From Flagellimonas aurea (GTDB lineage: Bacteria; Bacteroidota; Bacteroidia; Flavobacteriales; Flavobacteriaceae): 64,000 bases of DNA. The stretch's first letter is position 1. Every line of letters begins with the position of its first letter. The stretch covers positions 1 to 64,000 of the forward strand of contig NZ_JAFLNL010000003.1 of NCBI RefSeq assembly GCF_017313785.1, in the 5' to 3' direction. Below, in pieces: positions 61,601 to 64,000 of this stretch. A program made the translations under genes and the position numbers. The notes beneath the pieces are model-generated. The model made no database searches. It was given only the letters and a program-made list of their open reading frames with translations, and had not been told where the DNA came from.

Positions 61601-64000
61601 TACCGTATCGGTAATTTCACATCCGTTTTGATCCCTTGCGGTAAGGACAATGGTCTGATTGGTTCCATTATCGATTACTTCAAAAGTGTTGCTTGTTTGG
61701 AAATTGGTTCCATCAAATTGTGGGGTTCCATCATTCATACTGTACGTGAACGACCCAGAACCAGTAGCTGCTCCTGTTCCATCACCATTGGTATCGGTAT
61801 ATATTGTGATGGTTGCCGTACTAAATTGGTTGCTCGATGGATTACAACTGAACTCGGTATTGACCGCATTAATCTGAACTTGCGTAGGTTCGTCTATTAT
61901 GATATCCCCTGACCGTGCCGGACAACCCCTATTGGAAACTACTCCAACTTGATAGGTTCCTTGTGGCAAATTATCAAAGAGATTTGTCAATTGCGGTCCT
62001 GCTACTATTGTTGATGTAGAACCTTGATACAGTACATAGTTTATTGGAGTATCTGTGGCGGTTAGAGGGTCCAACTCTACCGAAATGGTTCCATCATCAG
62101 CCCCAAAACAGGTAATGTCGCTTTTTGGTGTGGCGGTAATAACAGGTGTATCCACAGTGGAAACAATCACCTCAGCTTCATCGGAACATAAAGGATTTGT
62201 GTTTGAATCCAAATCCGTCACCAAGATATTGTAGTTTCCAGGGTCAACACCATTAAAAACATTATTATTGATTTGCGGGGGCCCTACATTGGCCATACCA
62301 TTGTCCACATCTCTTAGTTGGTATTCAAAATTTCCACTTCCTCCGGTTGTATTCACGGTAATTACACCATCACCTGCATTACAGGTGGGGTACGATGTGG
62401 CATCAGCGGAAATCGCGAAGAAATCAAATACATCAGCGGTTACCGTGTTGGTACATCCATTTCCGTCCCTAACGGTGATTACATAACTTCCCGGATTGGG
62501 AACAACAAATGACGTTCCTGATTGAAAACCGCTTCCAAGATCATATTGGAAAGTTTCTTCTGGCAATCCGGAACCTGTGGAAAGTGGAGAAACTATGTTG
62601 ATTTGATATCCGCTGGTAGCCGTACACTGGTTTACCACATCTATTTCCGGGTCCGGAATCCCCGCCTCTTGGGTCACCGTCAGTGTGGTCATGGCGGTAC
62701 AACCATTGGCATCCTGTACGTAAAAATCGTAGTCTGCGGGATAGGGCCCTGGTACTTCAAAAGTAGTTTCCGATGTAAATGTTGATGGTGCTGCACCTCC
62801 ATTTGGCACATAGGCATAACTGTATGGCTCCGTGCTTCCAAAGCCTCTTACCGTAACCAAAGCTCCTGCATTACAGGTAGCTTCCACAAAATTGTCGATG
62901 GCTATGGAGACGGAACTGATATCGATGAAAGCTAAAGTACTTCCACTACAACCTGTACTATCGTCCGTAACGATTATCTGATAGTTTCCAGGCGCCAATC
63001 CTGTAACTGTTCCATTGTACGGTATGGTTTCGCCAGTAAATGTATCGGTTGAAACGGTTGCCCCAGTATCCGTATTCTCGACGGTTACGGTAAAATTGCC
63101 CGGTGCCGAAATTCCAGAGACCTCATAGTCAATGGAACCGCTGCCCGCTACGTTACACGAAGCCGCCAAGGATGTTGCGCTAACCGCAACAGGGTTAGTT
63201 GGACCGATGGAGTCAATTTCTTCAATATAGGTACAGCCGTTAGCATCCCTTACTTCGACAAAGTAAGTGACACCGGGAACGACTTGACCGGTTACATCAA
63301 AAATATCGTTGTTGGGCCCCTCTCCGAGTGTCCATGTCGGGTCTCCCACAAGTCTAAATTCATAAGGTTCGGTCCCCCCACTAGCCTGAACATGATATGG
63401 GAATGAAGTATCAGAACATACGGTTGGTTCTGCATCAATAGGTGTCAAATCCAATTCGTTTTGGTCTATGACCACCTGAACACGATCCTCGCACCCTAGG
63501 GCATCCGTTACGACCACAGTATAGTTGCCAAGAGGCAAGTTAGGGAAGTTCACCGATGTACTTGTGGTTCCTGTAGATGAAGATACGGTGCCTCCAAATT
63601 CATCTACCAAAACATAGTCATAAAGTGCAACACCACCAGAAACTATATTCGCTTCAATAGATCCATAAACCTGATCAAAAATTGATGAGCAAACGGCATC
63701 CGTAGGCGTGGCAGTTACTTCCAATGGGGCACTGGAACCTATGGTTACATCGTATATCGGGCTGATACATCCTCTGCTATCGCGAATTACAAAACCGGTA
63801 TGTGTTCCCGCTCCATATCCTGAAAATATGTTCTGGCTGCCAAAAGTTGTTCCTCCATCATTACTGTATTCATAAGGAGGGATTCCTTGGGTGGTATCCG
63901 GAATCAATTCCACAATACCACTTGTATCATCCCCACATTGTGTGTCTGTTCCCACCACACTACCTGCAATGGTCTCAGGTGGCGAAATTGTCACGGTATT
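58700..64000 (-). CDS. giant SprB-like gliding/adhesion protein with type B T9SS sorting domain (5' end beyond window)
   Basis: At least 1766 residues of a surface adhesin; the frame is open through the right edge, so the N-terminus is missing and the first in-window GTG is not a start. It is built of ~80-90-residue SprB-type repeats, each with a cysteine near the start and a GGxGxYxYxL core (for example CAGDMNGQIIIEASGGTGQIRYSI and CMGDGDGSMILEVTGGTGPYYTS). The C-terminal ~85 residues (MPNFFTPDGDNMNDYWYPGN, VIIYDRYGRVVAHLDQV, PTGDYWYVV) are the gliding-motility-associated / type B T9SS sorting domain, which directs export by the type IX secretion system. It belongs to the chromosome next to the element, not to the element. 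Confidence 0.93.
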   Translation of the reverse strand, partial: NTVTISPPETIAGSVVGTDTQCGDDTSGIVELIPDTTQGIPPYEYSNDGGTTFGSQNIFSGYGAGTHTGFVIRDSRGCISPIYDVTIGSSAPLEVTATPTDAVCSSIFDQVYGSIEANIVSGGVALYDYVLVDEFGGTVSSSTGTTSTSVNFPNLPLGNYTVVVTDALGCEDRVQVVIDQNELDLTPIDAEPTVCSDTSFPYHVQASGGTEPYEFRLVGDPTWTLGEGPNNDIFDVTGQVVPGVTYFVEVRDANGCTYIEEIDSIGPTNPVAVSATSLAASCNVAGSGSIDYEVSGISAPGNFTVTVENTDTGATVSTDTFTGETIPYNGTVTGLAPGNYQIIVTDDSTGCSGSTLAFIDISSVSIAIDNFVEATCNAGALVTVRGFGSTEPYSYAYVPNGGAAPSTFTSETTFEVPGPYPADYDFYVQDANGCTAMTTLTVTQEAGIPDPEIDVVNQCTATSGYQINIVSPLSTGSGLPEETFQYDLGSGFQSGTSFVVPNPGSYVITVRDGNGCTNTVTADVFDFFAISADATSYPTCNAGDGVITVNTTGGSGNFEYQLRDVDNGMANVGPPQINNNVFNGVDPGNYNILVTDLDSNTNPLCSDEAEVIVSTVDTPVITATPKSDITCFGADDGTISVELDPLTATDTPINYVLYQGSTSTIVAGPQLTNLFDNLPQGTYQVGVVSNRGCPARSGDIIIDEPTQVQINAVNTEFSCNPSSNQFSTATITIYTDTNGDGTGAATGSGSFTYSMNDGTPQFDGTNFQTSNTFEVIDNGTNQTIVLTARDQNGCEITDTVNINTPTDITFSYNVNPITCDTSGTGVSAGSIDIIVNEGPGDYEVQILPLGSEPARSSGGSDRVTWDIATPGNYIFAVTDVGSGGCTYLTATVNMPEYNTIEAVIAEVEPVMCFNGSDGVISLDINNYNGQYNYEVFTRDNSGVETSTGITGTFDTNSPINTPERIENVPAGNLIVRIEALDSPYCDTVSNVTTVRSPDRELTVDLLQTSPVTCNVPGLGEITASGDGGWGTYEYQLVASDGTILVDYPNANPVFENLSTDTYTVNIRDLEGCESSRTLNLPLPIDITADIRIVRPLACNNDNDAIIEAYNEAGGQGPGNYLYQLNRITDGTNSGLQTTPRFGNLSEGVYRITIFDGWNCSAQTDEITILDPEIVVAELRELQPPGCGDLGIMELTVTNPEPGVNYSYRRAGTSDAFVGFGAGVTSVQISVDISADAGPFQYEVQNDNGCPYETSNLVSLDPAAPLVINLDLNNATINCAGEATGIIRSEAFGGIGNYTYTLVNSNTLPVTASSIVRPTQNSGIFRELNPGRYFVYAQSGGCEVMSTPIDIEPKDPLVLDYLEAVPVLCAGDMNGQIIIEASGGTGQIRYSISDTLSEFFEGDDPANPNRKTFNDLAPRTYDIIIQDDLGCTITRTVEITQPMELLAGVVETTPETCMGDGDGSMILEVTGGTGPYYTSVNSADDADFVQNDSLFFDNLQGGESYVVFVRDANGCQTNVIAEIGIGVDIVAEPVVEYGCEGIFPNSTVTINIADGSQLSNLLFSLDVDDIQMATNQRIFGDLPAGEHTVYIYHANGCVTFVELEVEAYEPLTLEATKTGPDEVTAIATGGFGGYEYFFQGESFGEENVFNIIQDSNITIMVRDQNGCEATLVMPFNFEGMPEMPNFFTPDGDNMNDYWYPGNREYFPNIDVIIYDRYGRVVAHLDQVKKWDGNYDGKPLPTGDYWYVVNANDTEKQRFVGHFTLYRE

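Noticed and set aside
58700..64000. CRISPR-like array or tandem DNA repeats
   Set aside because: The periodicity is at the protein level (SprB-type repeats with diverged DNA); no short identical direct repeats with spacers occur anywhere in the window.

Overview
The window comes from a Bacteroidota genome, most likely Flavobacteriaceae. Evidence: paired SusC/SusD outer-membrane genes, Bacteroidota-type FecR/ECF-sigma switches, Bacteroides-style tra genes (TraE, F, G, J, K, M, N), a giant SprB-like adhesin with a type IX secretion (type B) sorting domain, A-rich start regions with few Shine-Dalgarno sites, and a tRNA without encoded CCA. Positions 1 to about 58,360 read as the right-hand part of an integrative conjugative element (ICE). 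Its right end lies at a tRNA-Pro(GGG) gene, followed by the chromosomal adhesin gene (58700 to the edge). The left end was not seen.

Layout. 104-2219: an AT-rich APH-fold kinase and a YegP-type protein. 2269-6104 (minus): mobilization block of MobA-like relaxosome protein, MobB relaxase and VirD4/TraG coupling protein. 6588-31807: two paralogous cargo cassettes. Each has a plus-strand arm (MauE-like redox membrane protein, then a small secreted cysteine-containing DUF6520-like peptide) converging on a minus-strand arm (ECF sigma, FecR, SusC with an STN domain, SusD, then accessory enzymes). The accessory enzymes are an M16 zinc protease in cassette 1, and two TlpA-type thioredoxins plus a DsbD-N-domain protein in cassette 2. 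Cassette 2 also has an AraC regulator and a membrane-anchored probable beta-propeller. 32490-36350: a membrane TPR-AraC regulator, a divergent lipoprotein/small membrane protein pair and a second AraC. 36447-56518: the transfer operon, with a 1828-aa N6-methylase/helicase, an orphan DPPY methylase and a possible RteC-like regulator. 56746-58516: a small ORF and a large serine recombinase whose reading frame runs through the tRNA-Pro gene on the opposite strand.

How it may work together (inference): the STN domain of each SusC would signal through FecR to its ECF sigma factor, inducing uptake of a substrate. The redox proteins, the peptidase and the cysteine-bearing peptides suggest that the substrate or signal is a thiol- or disulfide-containing peptide rather than a glycan. 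Both peptide genes are preceded by the same ~60-nt leader (a 14-bp palindrome, a hairpin whose stem grows by a compensating G/C pair, and a conserved tail ending 24-25 nt before the start codon). This leader is the most unexpected sequence signal here. Both susC genes also have plus-strand terminators just upstream, where DonS-type antisense RNAs sit in Bacteroides.
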